From NCBI GenBank assembly GCA_021205725.1, contig JAJPWY010000036.1, positions 29,537-93,536 on the forward strand: a stretch of 64,000 nt of DNA. The letters run 5' to 3'. This stretch comes from Clostridiales bacterium. Its GTDB lineage: Bacteria > Bacillota > Clostridia > Oscillospirales > Oscillospiraceae. The notes beneath the pieces are model-generated. The model was given only the letters and a program-made list of their open reading frames with translations. It searched no databases and was not told where the DNA came from. Shown here in pieces: positions 8,697-16,664 of the stretch (positions are counted from its first letter, which is position 1; each line of letters starts with the position of its first letter). Position numbers and translations under genes: made by a program.

Positions 8697-9887
8697 TTAA
8701 CCGCCGTAATGCAGCGCTTCGATGGGCGGCAGCTTGGCCGCCTTGTTGGCCGGGTACAGCCCGAACACCACGCCGATGAAGAAGCAGAAGGCGATAGCGA
8801 TGGCCACCACGTTCCAGGACATGGTAAAGGTCAGGCTCAGGCTGGACACCACCGTGCTCACCACCTGCAAAATGGTCCAGGAGAGGAACACGCCGATGGC
8901 GCAGCCGATCATGCACAGCACCACCGACTCCAGCAGGAACTGCTGCAGGATGACCCGGCGGCTGGCGCCGATGGCCTTGCGGATGCCGATCTCCCGGGTG
9001 CGCTCCGTCACCGTCACCAGCATGATATTCATAATGCCAATGCCGCCCACGATGAGGGAGATGGCCGCAATGCCGCCCAGCAGGACGGACAGGATGGAGG
9101 TGATGCTGCTCATGGCGTCCTCCAGCACGTCCTGGGAGGAGACGGTGAAGGCATCCTCGTCCTCCTCAAACCGCTCCATCAGCAGCAGGGTCATCGCCGT
9201 CTCCGCCGTGTCCATGTCGGAGTCCGCCTCTGCGCTGACATAGAAGCTGGTGATCTCCGAGGAGACGGTGGAGGACAGCCGCATCAGAGTGGTATAGGGG
9301 ATATAGGCCACCATGGAGTCACTGGTAAACAGAGAGGTGAGAGAATCGTCGTCGTCCTCCAGCACCCCCACCACGGTAAACTTCATGCCGTCCAGAGAGA
9401 TCTCCGCCCCCAGGCAGTCGGTGTAGCCGATGAGGTTGGTGGCCGCCGCCTCGTTGATGATGCAGACGTTGGTATGGTTGTCCACATCAGAGGACTTGAC
9501 GAACCGGCCCAAAAGCAGGGTCAGGGCGTTGATGGACTGATAGGCAGGGGTGGTGCCGTACACCGTCACGGTAGAGCTGGTGGAGCCATACTTTCCCGTG
9601 GCGCTGGTGGTACCCACAGGGGCGATCTCCCCGATGCCGTCCTCGTCCATCCACTCGTCCAGGGTATCCAGGGTGATGGGACTGCCCTTGTCGTCCTCCA
9701 CCGACACGGTCAGTAGATCGGTGCCCAGGCTGGAGATGGTGTCCGTCACCGTTCCGGTGGCCCCGTTGACCAGGCTGACCAGCACCACCAGGGCCATAAC
9801 GCCAATGATAATGCCCAGCATGGTCAGAAAGGCCCGGAACTTGTTTCCGGCAATGGATTTCATTGCCATTCTAAAAGACTGTATCAC
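8697..9887 (-). CDS. MacB/FtsX-type ABC transporter permease
   Basis: 396 aa. The layout is one N-terminal membrane helix (about 15-40), a large extracytoplasmic domain (about 45-265), then three helices in an FtsX domain (about 280-390). Hallmarks are an N-terminal GNKFRAFLTMLGIIIGV motif and ERTREIGIRKAIGASRR before the last helices. Such permeases work mechanically rather than as classical pumps, moving or extracting peptides, lipoproteins or antibiotics. The start overlaps the stop of the ATPase gene by 4 bases (ATGA), showing translational coupling. Substrate is unknown. Confidence 0.9.
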   Translation of the reverse strand: MIQSFRMAMKSIAGNKFRAFLTMLGIIIGVMALVVLVSLVNGATGTVTDTISSLGTDLLTVSVEDDKGSPITLDTLDEWMDEDGIGEIAPVGTTSATGKYGSTSSTVTVYGTTPAYQSINALTLLLGRFVKSSDVDNHTNVCIINEAAATNLIGYTDCLGAEISLDGMKFTVVGVLEDDDDSLTSLFTSDSMVAYIPYTTLMRLSSTVSSEITSFYVSAEADSDMDTAETAMTLLLMERFEEDEDAFTVSSQDVLEDAMSSITSILSVLLGGIAAISLIVGGIGIMNIMLVTVTERTREIGIRKAIGASRRVILQQFLLESVVLCMIGCAIGVFLSWTILQVVSTVVSSLSLTFTMSWNVVAIAIAFCFFIGVVFGLYPANKAAKLPPIEALHYGG

Positions 9888-10555
9888 AGGCTCACCTCCG
9901 ACAGCTTTCCGTCCAGAATGTGTACCACCCGGGAGGCCTGGCGGGCGATCTCATCGTCATGGGTGATGAGGACGATGGTGTTTCCCTGGTCGTGGAGCTC
10001 GTGGAAGATATCCATGATCTCGTTGGTGGTGGTGGAGTCCAGGTTGCCCGTGGGCTCGTCCGCCAAAATCAGGGAGGGCCGGGTCACGATGGCCCGGGCG
10101 ATGGCCACCCGCTGCTGCTGTCCGCCGGAGAGCTCCGTGGGCAGGTGCTTGGCCCGCTTGCCCAGGTTCACCCGCTCCAGGGCCTGGGCCACCCGCTCCC
10201 GCCGCTCGGCCTTGGGCACCTTCTGGTAGATGAGGGGCAGCTCCACATTCTCCTCGGCGGTGAGCTTGTTGATCAGGTTGAAGTTCTGAAAGACGAAGCC
10301 GATCTTGTGGTTGCGAATTTCCGCCAGTTCGTCCTCGGTGTAGTCCTCGATGGGGATGCCGTCGAGCATATAGGTGCCGGAGTCCGCCGTGTCCAGACAG
10401 CCGATGATGTTAATCAGGGTGGACTTGCCGGAGCCGGAGGGGCCGATAATGCTGACGAACTCCCCGGGGTAGATGTGGACACATGCCTTGTTCAGGGCGT
10501 AGACCTTCTCGCTGCCGATCTGGTACACCCTGGTCACATTGTAGATATCGATCAT
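9884..10555 (-). CDS. MacB/LolD-type ABC transporter ATPase
   Basis: 223 aa from the ATG at 10555, which follows AAGGGGGCGG; an upstream in-frame ATG would run into the previous gene and lacks a site. Walker A GPSGSGKST is at 38-46; the signature LSGGQQQRVAIARAI, Walker B LILADEPTGNLD and switch His in ITHDDEI are all present, so it should hydrolyse ATP. It powers the permease encoded immediately downstream. This is the usual split form (ATPase and permease in separate genes) of MacB-type exporters in Bacillota. Confidence 0.93.
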   Translation of the reverse strand: MIDIYNVTRVYQIGSEKVYALNKACVHIYPGEFVSIIGPSGSGKSTLINIIGCLDTADSGTYMLDGIPIEDYTEDELAEIRNHKIGFVFQNFNLINKLTAEENVELPLIYQKVPKAERRERVAQALERVNLGKRAKHLPTELSGGQQQRVAIARAIVTRPSLILADEPTGNLDSTTTNEIMDIFHELHDQGNTIVLITHDDEIARQASRVVHILDGKLSEVSL

Positions 10556-10568
10556 GTCAGCCGCCCCC

Positions 10569-12254
10569 TTAGTTGCCGGGCATGGACATACCGCCGCCCA
10601 TGTTGCCGCCGCCACCGCCGCCGCTGAAGTCGGAGCCGGAGAAGCTGCTGAAGTCGGAACCAGAGAAGCTGCTGAAGTCAGTGCCGCCGCCCATCATGCT
10701 GCTGAAGTCGAAGGAGCTGTCGCTGCTGCTTTCAAAGTAATAAACCGTATCTCCCTCGGACAGCCCGCTGGTGATCTCAATGTAGGTGCCGTTGGAGAGT
10801 CCGGTGGTCACCTCCACCATATCGCCCAGCTCACCGGTGGTCTCGTCATAGGAGGTATAGACATAGGCGGTGGAGCTGGTCTGGCTGACGGCATCCTCCG
10901 GCACCAGCAGGGCGTTGTCGGTGCCCTCGATGGTGATGTACACCGAAGCGGTCATGCCGGAGAGCATCTGTTCCGTCTTGTCCAGGGTGACGGTGGCCGT
11001 GTAGACGGTCACGCCGCCGGAGCTGGTGGCCGTCTCGTCAATTTCGGTGAGCGTGCCGGAATAGGTGTCGTCTCCGATGGACTCGATGGTGATGGCGGCC
11101 TCCTGGCCCACCTCCAGGGAGAGGATATCCGTCTCGTCCACGCTGATGGAGACGGACATGGTCTCGTCCGGGTCGATGGTGACGATGGTCGTCTCGTCAT
11201 CGGAGGACGTCGCAGTGGAAGCCGTCGTATAATAATAGCCGGATACGGACGACGAGCTGCTGTCAGAGGTGTCGGTCACACTGTCCACTGTGCCGGACAG
11301 CTCCGCATAGACCGCCCCATCCTTATACAACTTCACCAGCGTCTGATACAGCTCCTCCAGCTCCGCCCGCTGGGTGAGCAGCTGGTCATAGTTGGCGGAA
11401 TAGGAGGTGTCGGTGAGGGTCAGCAGGGTGGTGGTGTCGCTCACCTTGGCGTTCAGGCTGGTCTTGACCTTTTTCACCGTCCCCGCGTAGCCGGTGACCT
11501 TCAGGGGCTCGTGGATGTAGAGGACGCTGGTATAGCTGTCGTCCACCGTCACCGTGTCCCCGTATTCCGGGCCGTTGTCGGTGATCAGAATGGTCACGAC
11601 GGTTCCGGTCACGGCGGAGACGGAGCCGGTGTAGTCGTCCCCGTCCGAGGTGGTGACGGTGACGCTGTCCCCCACCTCATAGTCGGAGGACTCGATGTCC
11701 ACCGCCATATATCCGTCCAGAGACAGGAGCACCAGGGCGCCGTTTTCATAGACCACGGTGGCCACGTCGTCCCCGGCCTCGGCGAAGATGGCCTTCACCC
11801 GGCCGGACACCCCGGCGGTGACGGTGGAGCTGACCTCGTCCTCACTGGCCTCCTCCAGCTCCTCGTCCAGCTCGTCCAGCTGGTCCTGCACGTCGGAGAG
11901 GGCGGAGAGCACCGAGCTGGTGTCTATCGTGGCCAGCAGGTCGCCCTCCTCCACGGAGTCGCCCTCCTCCACATACAGCTCGTCGATCTCCACGCCGGAG
12001 GGGATGGTCACGTCCTCCGTGTCCTCGCTGGCCAGTGTGCCGGAGCCGGAGACCGTAGTGCTGATGCTGCCTACAGTGGCCTCCGCAGAGAGGACCGAGT
12101 CCTCGTCTGTGGTGGCGTAATTCTCCTGCACCTGCCGCTGTAAGTAGAACACTGCTGCGGCCAGCAGCAGCAGGATCGCCACAATGAGGATGATCGTATT
12201 GCGGATCTTCCGTCTCCGTCTGGCCGCCTGTCTCGGCCTCGCTGTTTCCTTCAT
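10569..12254 (-). CDS. HlyD/MacA-type membrane-fusion adaptor
   Basis: 561 aa from ATG 12254, preceded by AGGAGGC. A basic N-terminus (RQAARRRRK) and one membrane helix (about 18-38) anchor it, with the rest outside. It has a lipoyl-like VEEGDSVEEGDLLATID segment, acidic coiled-coil-like stretches, DETDILSLEVGQEAAITIE and TGLSNGTYIEITSGLSEGD near the end, all shared with the other adaptor of the operon. The C-terminus is a Gly/Ser/Phe-rich tail (SFSGSDFS repeats, then poly-Gly) coded by 24-base tandem repeats. It is first in the operon, so two different adaptors flank one ATPase-permease pair. Confidence 0.87.
   Translation of the reverse strand: MKETARPRQAARRRRKIRNTIILIVAILLLLAAAVFYLQRQVQENYATTDEDSVLSAEATVGSISTTVSGSGTLASEDTEDVTIPSGVEIDELYVEEGDSVEEGDLLATIDTSSVLSALSDVQDQLDELDEELEEASEDEVSSTVTAGVSGRVKAIFAEAGDDVATVVYENGALVLLSLDGYMAVDIESSDYEVGDSVTVTTSDGDDYTGSVSAVTGTVVTILITDNGPEYGDTVTVDDSYTSVLYIHEPLKVTGYAGTVKKVKTSLNAKVSDTTTLLTLTDTSYSANYDQLLTQRAELEELYQTLVKLYKDGAVYAELSGTVDSVTDTSDSSSSSVSGYYYTTASTATSSDDETTIVTIDPDETMSVSISVDETDILSLEVGQEAAITIESIGDDTYSGTLTEIDETATSSGGVTVYTATVTLDKTEQMLSGMTASVYITIEGTDNALLVPEDAVSQTSSTAYVYTSYDETTGELGDMVEVTTGLSNGTYIEITSGLSEGDTVYYFESSSDSSFDFSSMMGGGTDFSSFSGSDFSSFSGSDFSGGGGGGNMGGGMSMPGN
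10623..10680. repeat. 24-bp tandem repeat coding for the Ser-Phe-Gly tail
   Basis: Unit GCTGAAGTCGGAGCCGGAGA and four more bases: two copies (10623-10646, 10647-10670) plus a partial third. Encodes repeated SFSGSDFS on the minus strand. Confidence 0.85.
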
Positions 12255-12327
12255 ATTGTCAGCCTCCTGTGTTGGGTGATATGCGCCGGGCGGCGATGGA
12301 TATTTCTCCGCCGGTGAACCAAGTGTC

Positions 12328-12355
12328 ATGATACACTCCGAACCTAAAGTGAAAA
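12328..12355 (-). promoter_or_regulatory. Probable promoter of the efflux-type operon
   Basis: Minus strand: -35 TTTTCA (12350-12355), 16-base spacer, -10 TATCAT (12328-12333), 74 bases upstream of the adaptor start. Weak match at -35. Confidence 0.4.
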
Positions 12356-12503
12356 TGAAATTTGGGGCCATTCGTCCCCTTTGTCCGTGAATGTTTTGTA
12401 AACAAATTGGCCCGCCCGGCCATTTGTCGCTTTTCAGGCGACCCAGCAGGCCGGGACGTCTGGTATTCTTAAGTCACACTAAAACTGACTGGAGGCAATC
12501 ACA

Positions 12504-13160
12504 ATGAAAACAACAAATCGGACTGAGCTGGTATTCATCCTGGACCGCAGCGGGTCCATGTGCGGGCTGGAGTCGGACACCATCGGGGGCTTCAACTCCA
12601 TGCTGGAAAAGCAGAAGCAGGAGCCGGGGGCGGCCAACGTCACCACGGTGCTCTTTGACGACAGGTACGAGCTGCTCCACGACCGCATCGACATCCAGGG
12701 CGTGGCCCCCATCACAAACCGGGAGTACTACGTCCGGGGCTGCACTGCGCTCCTGGACGCCATCGGCCGCACCATCCGGAAGGTGGTCCTGACCCAGCGG
12801 CACACCCTGCCGGAGCAGCGGGCGGACAAGGTGCTCTTCGTCATCATCACCGACGGCATGGAGAACGCCAGCCGGGAGTACTCCTATGACCGGGTACGGA
12901 AGATGGTGGAGCAGGAGCAGACGGAGTACGGCTGGGAATTTCTCTTTCTGGGGGCCAACATCGACGCCATCTCCACCGCCCGGCGGTTCGGCATCGGCGC
13001 AGACCGGGCGGTGAACTTCCACGCCGACGGAGCGGGCGTCCGGCTGAACTATGAGGCCGTCAGCTGTGCCGCCAGCTGTCTCCGGGAGGGCGCCCCCCTG
13101 TCCGCCGACTGGAAGGCGGGCATCGACCGGGATTTCAAATCCCGGAAGCCCCATCGCTAA
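12504..13160 (+). CDS. Small cytoplasmic VWA-domain protein
   Basis: 218 aa, a nearly bare von Willebrand factor A domain. The MIDAS metal site is present: DRSGS at 14-18, a Thr in the CTALLD segment near residue 76, and a TDGMEN Asp loop. There is no signal peptide or membrane helix, so it is likely cytoplasmic. Such stand-alone VWA proteins in Bacillota have no fixed function; many act as metal-dependent scaffolds. A GGAGG site precedes the ATG. It is the only rightward gene between the leftward efflux and zinc operons and ends at a strong bidirectional terminator. Function is not assigned. Confidence 0.85.
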   Translation: MKTTNRTELVFILDRSGSMCGLESDTIGGFNSMLEKQKQEPGAANVTTVLFDDRYELLHDRIDIQGVAPITNREYYVRGCTALLDAIGRTIRKVVLTQRHTLPEQRADKVLFVIITDGMENASREYSYDRVRKMVEQEQTEYGWEFLFLGANIDAISTARRFGIGADRAVNFHADGAGVRLNYEAVSCAASCLREGAPLSADWKAGIDRDFKSRKPHR

Positions 13161-13174
13161 GCAGGTAAAAAAAC

Positions 13175-13213
13175 GCTGCCGGGGCAGTTGCGGTTTGGAA
13201 CTGCCCCGGCAGC
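13175..13213. terminator. Bidirectional terminator between the VWA gene and znuB
   Basis: Perfect 15-base stem GCTGCCGGGGCAGTT (13175-13189) with 13199-13213. TTTCTTTTCC follows on the plus strand and GTTTTTTTAC on the minus strand, so it serves both converging genes. Confidence 0.9.
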
Positions 13214-13234
13214 ATTTCTTTTCCCATTGTTTCC

Positions 13235-14083
13235 TCACGCCGTCCGTTTCCGGAAGCAGAAGGTCACGGCGAAGCACCCCGCCAGCACCAGGGTGATGGA
13301 CGCCCCGGCGGAGGAGCCGATATAGTAGCTGACCATCAGCCCGGCAATCCCAGCAAACAACGCCAGCGCCAGAGAGCAGAGGGTGTACTGCCGCAGATTC
13401 CGGGAGACGTTTCTCGCCGCCGCCCCGGGGAGGATGAGCATGGAGTTGATGACCAGCAGACCCACCCAGGTCATGGAGAGAGTGACCACCAGGGCCACGG
13501 CACAGTTGAACAGTGCGTCCTGCTGCCACAGCCGGATGCCCCGGCTCCGGGCCAGGGCGGGGTGGATGGCAGAGAGAGTGAGCTGGTTCAGAGAGGTGAC
13601 CCACAGCACCAACACCAGCAGCAGGATGCCCCCCAGGACGGCGATTTTGGACGGCGTCACCGACAGGACGTCCCCCACCAGCAGGCTGTTGAACTTGGTG
13701 AAGCTCTGCCCGCCCAGGGTGGACAGGAAGATGCCCAGTGCCACGGCGGTAGAGGAGAACACACCGATTACCGTGTCCCCCGCCAGGTTGGTACGGTAGC
13801 GCACCCAGGTAAACAGCAGGGCGAAGCACACCGCCAGCGCCGCCGCGCACCAGTTGGGGTCGGCAAAACCCGCCAGTGTCCCGGCGGCGATGCCGGTAAA
13901 GGCGGAGTGCCCCAGGGCGTCGGAGAAGAAGGACATCTTCTTCTCCACTACCATGGTGGACAGCAGGCCAAACAACGGGGAGATGACCAGCACCGCCAAC
14001 AGGGCGTTTTTCATAAAGTACATGCTGCCGCTCTCCGCCCACTCAAAGGGCAGCAGATCCACCAGCCAATACCAGAGGTCCAT
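13235..14083 (-). CDS. znuB: Zinc/manganese ABC transporter permease (ZnuB/AdcB family)
   Basis: 282 aa, multi-spanning ABC-3 family permease. An early FMKNALLAVLVISPLFGLLS helix, the GHSAFTGIAAGTLAG loop, and the LLVINSMLILPGAAARNVSRN segment are typical. It forms the membrane channel for a metal delivered by the lipoprotein encoded two genes upstream. Its start codon shares one base with the stop of the ATPase gene (TGATG), so translation is coupled. Zinc is preferred over manganese because of the His-rich binding protein of the operon. Confidence 0.9.
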   Translation of the reverse strand: MDLWYWLVDLLPFEWAESGSMYFMKNALLAVLVISPLFGLLSTMVVEKKMSFFSDALGHSAFTGIAAGTLAGFADPNWCAAALAVCFALLFTWVRYRTNLAGDTVIGVFSSTAVALGIFLSTLGGQSFTKFNSLLVGDVLSVTPSKIAVLGGILLLVLVLWVTSLNQLTLSAIHPALARSRGIRLWQQDALFNCAVALVVTLSMTWVGLLVINSMLILPGAAARNVSRNLRQYTLCSLALALFAGIAGLMVSYYIGSSAGASITLVLAGCFAVTFCFRKRTA

Positions 14084-14850
14084 CAGACATTCCCTCCTCT
14101 CTCCGCCTCTGTGCCGAAAATTTGCCGGAAGGCGGGGGAGGACAGCACCTCACGTGTGTCTCCCTGGGCCAGAATACGCTTCTGGAGCAAAATCACCTTG
14201 TCCACCCGGTTCAGGGTCTGGAAGTCGTGGGTGGACAGGAGGATGGAGAGGTCATAGGTCTCCCGGATGTGATCCAGCAGCTCCAGCAGCTGCTGCTCCC
14301 CCTCCACATCCACTCCGCTCATGGGCTCGTCCAGGATGAGCAAATTGGGGATAGGCTCCAGAGCCATGGCCAGCAGCACCCGCTGCACCTCGCCCCCGGA
14401 GAGCATGCCCACCCGCTTGTCAATGAGGCTCTCCCCGTTCACACGGGCCAGGGCCTCCAGTACCTTCTCCCGCCGCTTTTTCGGCACAGGCAGAAAGGCG
14501 GGATACCGGGTGGTGGCGGTGAGAAACAGGTCTAGGACGCTCACCGGGTCGTCCGGGTCAAAGCCGGGGCTTTGGGGGACATAGCCGATGGTGGGCTTCT
14601 GCGCCCCGTTCTCAGCAGACTGGAAGGTAATGCTGCCCTGATAGGGGATAGCCCCCAGAATAGACTTGAACAGGGAGCTTTTCCCCGCCCCGTTGGGGCC
14701 GATGAGGGCAATCAGCTCCCCACAGTGGAGGTGAAAGCCCACGTCGTCTAAAATCAGGTCCTCCCCCAGCCGGACGGTCAGATGCTCCACCCGCAGGCAG
14801 CAGCGGCCCTCACAGCCCCCGTGACAATTTTGATGCTTCTCCCGGCTCAT
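14083..14850 (-). CDS. znuC: Zinc ABC transporter ATPase (ZnuC/AdcC family) with Cys/His-rich N-terminus
   Basis: 255 aa. Walker A GPNGAGKSS starts at 51; signature LSGGEVQRVLLAMAL, Walker B LLILDEPMSGVD and a switch His in LLSTHDF are intact. It drives the permease encoded by the next gene. The first 18 residues contain four Cys and two His (HQNCHGGCEGRCC), which could bind metal; similar extensions occur in other clostridial ZnuC proteins to my knowledge. Its start overlaps the znuA stop by 4 bases. Confidence 0.9.
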   Translation of the reverse strand: MSREKHQNCHGGCEGRCCLRVEHLTVRLGEDLILDDVGFHLHCGELIALIGPNGAGKSSLFKSILGAIPYQGSITFQSAENGAQKPTIGYVPQSPGFDPDDPVSVLDLFLTATTRYPAFLPVPKKRREKVLEALARVNGESLIDKRVGMLSGGEVQRVLLAMALEPIPNLLILDEPMSGVDVEGEQQLLELLDHIRETYDLSILLSTHDFQTLNRVDKVILLQKRILAQGDTREVLSSPAFRQIFGTEAERGGNV

Positions 14851-15764
14851 TGATATGCCTCCCAGATGGTGGTCAGATTTTCGGTGACAGCGTCCTCATA
14901 TGCCTGGACAGTGTCCCCGTCGCTGCCGCTCATGATCATAGACAGGGTCCAGACGGAGACTCCGCACTCCCGGCTGATGATGCCGGCGGCGTTGTCCGAG
15001 CCGTTGACCTCCACGAACACAGCGGGGAGGTCCTGGGCCTGGACGATGGAGATGATCTCCTTCAGCTCCAGAGCGGAGGCCTCCGCCCCCTCCTCCTCCT
15101 CGATGGCGGCGGCGATCTCCAGGTCAAAGGCCTCTGCAAAATAGGAAAATCCGTCGTGGAAGGTGATGATCTCCAGCCCCCGGACGGCCTGGCCCACATC
15201 GCTCTCCCGGAGGGAGTCGGCAAAATCCTCCAGCTCCCGGGCCACTGCTTCTCCCCGCTCCCGGTATTCCTCCGCCCGGTCCGGGTCCAGTTCCGCCAGA
15301 CCGGCCGCCAGGTTCCGGGCCATCTGGGCGTATCGCTCCGGGTCCATCCAGATGTGGGGGTCGGATTCCTCCTCGTCATCTCCGTCCCCATCATCATGGT
15401 GATGCTCGTCTCCCGTCAGCAGTTCGACGCCCCGGGAGCAGTCGATTACCGTCCGCCCCTCCAGCACGTCGTCCAGAAAGTCCTCCAGACCGGCGCCGTT
15501 GATGACCACGGCGTCCGCCCGCTCCACCGCCTTCATATCCTGCACCGTCAGGGTATAGTCGTGGAGACAGGACACCTGCTGGTCGATGACCAGCTCCGCC
15601 TCCACGCCCTCCATCTCCCCCACGATGCTGTTGGCCAGGAGATAGACGGGATAGGTGGTGCAGGCTACCGTCAGCGTCTCCGCTGTCTCGTCTGTATTCG
15701 CCGTGCTCCCGCAGCCCGTCAGCAGCAGGGCCAGGAGCAGCAGTAAAGCTGTGATTCGTCTCAT
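14847..15764 (-). CDS. znuA: Zinc-binding lipoprotein of the ABC importer (ZnuA family)
   Basis: 305 aa. Lipoprotein signal with LTGC, lipidated Cys18. The cluster A-1 fold is indicated by TTYPVYLLANSIVG near the start, a metal His in SCLHDYTL, a short His/Asp-rich loop (HHHDDGDGDDEEE, about 122-135) followed by DPHIWMDP, and a His in the ITFHDGFSYF segment. A His-rich loop points to zinc rather than manganese. It is the first gene of znuA-znuC-znuB, with all junctions overlapping. A near-consensus promoter whose -35 overlaps a palindrome lies upstream, consistent with repression by a metal sensor. Confidence 0.92.
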   Translation of the reverse strand: MRRITALLLLLALLLTGCGSTANTDETAETLTVACTTYPVYLLANSIVGEMEGVEAELVIDQQVSCLHDYTLTVQDMKAVERADAVVINGAGLEDFLDDVLEGRTVIDCSRGVELLTGDEHHHDDGDGDDEEESDPHIWMDPERYAQMARNLAAGLAELDPDRAEEYRERGEAVARELEDFADSLRESDVGQAVRGLEIITFHDGFSYFAEAFDLEIAAAIEEEEGAEASALELKEIISIVQAQDLPAVFVEVNGSDNAAGIISRECGVSVWTLSMIMSGSDGDTVQAYEDAVTENLTTIWEAYQ

Positions 15765-15812
15765 GGGATTGGGTTCCTCCGTCCGGGCGGGCTTACCCGC
15801 TCTCTGGGCGGC

Positions 15813-15841
15813 ATCATAGCACAGCCGGGTTCAAAAGTCAA
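15813..15841 (-). promoter_or_regulatory. Promoter of znuA-znuC-znuB
   Basis: Minus strand: -35 TTGACT (15836-15841), 17-base spacer, -10 TATGAT (15813-15818). About 49 bases upstream of the znuA start. Confidence 0.8.
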
Positions 15842-15848
15842 ACGTTTG
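15839..15848. promoter_or_regulatory. Palindrome overlapping the znuA -35 box, candidate metal-sensor operator
   Basis: CAAACGTTTG is a perfect 10-base palindrome covering the upstream half of the -35 element. A further inverted repeat, ATGAG (15862-15866) with CTCAT (15873-15877), lies just upstream. Placement fits repression by a Zur-type sensor, but neither matches a consensus I can name. Confidence 0.4.
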
Positions 15849-15886
15849 TTCGAATCATCATATGAGCATTTTCTCATGAGACTCCC

Positions 15887-16603
15887 TCACCACCGGTTGG
15901 AGGTGAGAAAATCCGCCCCGGCCCGCTCCCACATCCGCTTGCGGAAGCCCCAGTTCACCGTCCAGACGTTCACAGTGCAGCCCTTCTGGTGGGCATAGGT
16001 TGGGAGACTCAGCCCGGTTTTCGTGGTGCGGAAGTCAATGCCGCTGTTGCCCAGGGCCGCCGCCCGATCCACTATCTCTTTTGTTCCCCGCTCCGCCAGC
16101 AACTGGACGGGGATCTGCTCTGTCAGCGTGCGGAGCTCCCGTAGACGCTCTATCTGAAAGCTGATGCACATACACCGGTTTTCCATGCCCATGTCCCGCA
16201 CCGTCTCATAGACCGCCCGAACCTCCTCCGGGCAGGAGACGCCCTTCAGCTCGATGACGGCCACGGCCCCGTACCGTCTACAAATGTCCAGATAGGCGGT
16301 CAGGGTGGGGATGCTCCGGTCGCTGCATCGGGTCAGTCCCCGGCCCCGGTCGATGCGGCAGCGCCGGAGCTGTTGGAAGGTCATCTCCCGGATCGGTCCG
16401 ACGCCATCGGTGGTTCGGTCGACGGTGTCGTCGTGGATGCAGACCAGTACCCCGTCGGCGGTACTGTGTACGTCTGTCTCAATGCCCCACACGCCCCGCT
16501 GTCCCGCCAGCTCAAAGGCCATGAGGGAGTTCTCCGGCGCCTCGGTGCTCAGACCCCGGTGGGCAATGCTGCGGCATAGATGGCCGTTTTCCTTTTGCTT
16601 CAC
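15887..16603 (-). CDS. Glycerophosphodiester phosphodiesterase
   Basis: 238 aa, usual length for a cytoplasmic UgpQ/GlpQ-like enzyme, which hydrolyses glycerophosphodiesters to glycerol 3-phosphate and an alcohol. The catalytic motifs are present: SIAHRG with the first His, APENS with Glu and Asn, ETDVHSTADG with the metal Glu/Asp, and IHDDTVDRTT with the second His. There is no signal peptide. The start is a GTG at 16603 behind GGAGAGG. It lies between zinc importer and zinc-ribbon genes without obvious functional link. Confidence 0.88.
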   Translation of the reverse strand: MKQKENGHLCRSIAHRGLSTEAPENSLMAFELAGQRGVWGIETDVHSTADGVLVCIHDDTVDRTTDGVGPIREMTFQQLRRCRIDRGRGLTRCSDRSIPTLTAYLDICRRYGAVAVIELKGVSCPEEVRAVYETVRDMGMENRCMCISFQIERLRELRTLTEQIPVQLLAERGTKEIVDRAAALGNSGIDFRTTKTGLSLPTYAHQKGCTVNVWTVNWGFRKRMWERAGADFLTSNRW

Positions 16604-16638
16604 TCTTACCTCTCCCCTTCCGTCTCGTCCAAAAAGAA

Positions 16639-16660
16639 CCGGGGCCCTTCCAGGCCCCGG
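16639..16660 (-). terminator. Terminator of the zinc-ribbon gene pair
   Basis: CCGGGGCC (16639-16646) pairs with GGCCCCGG (16653-16660); on the minus strand the stem is followed by TTCTTTTTG. Confidence 0.75.
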
Positions 16661-16664
16661 CCGC

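Noticed and set aside
5505..9716. A plus-strand open frame of about 1400 codons opposite the adaptor and permease genes
   Set aside because: It is the mirror of GC-rich minus-strand genes with clear motifs; its sequence is low-complexity Gly/Val/His/Arg and matches no family.
12322..12337. AGTGT...ACACT inverted repeat near the efflux operon promoter
   Set aside because: Only five-base arms; common by chance, though it overlaps the -10.
12395..12406. TTTGT-AA-ACAAA palindrome upstream of the VWA gene
   Set aside because: AT-rich and short, with no promoter elements placed sensibly around it.
12474..14042. A minus-strand frame of 522 codons across the VWA and znuB genes
   Set aside because: It crosses a strong bidirectional terminator and covers two well-supported genes in other frames.
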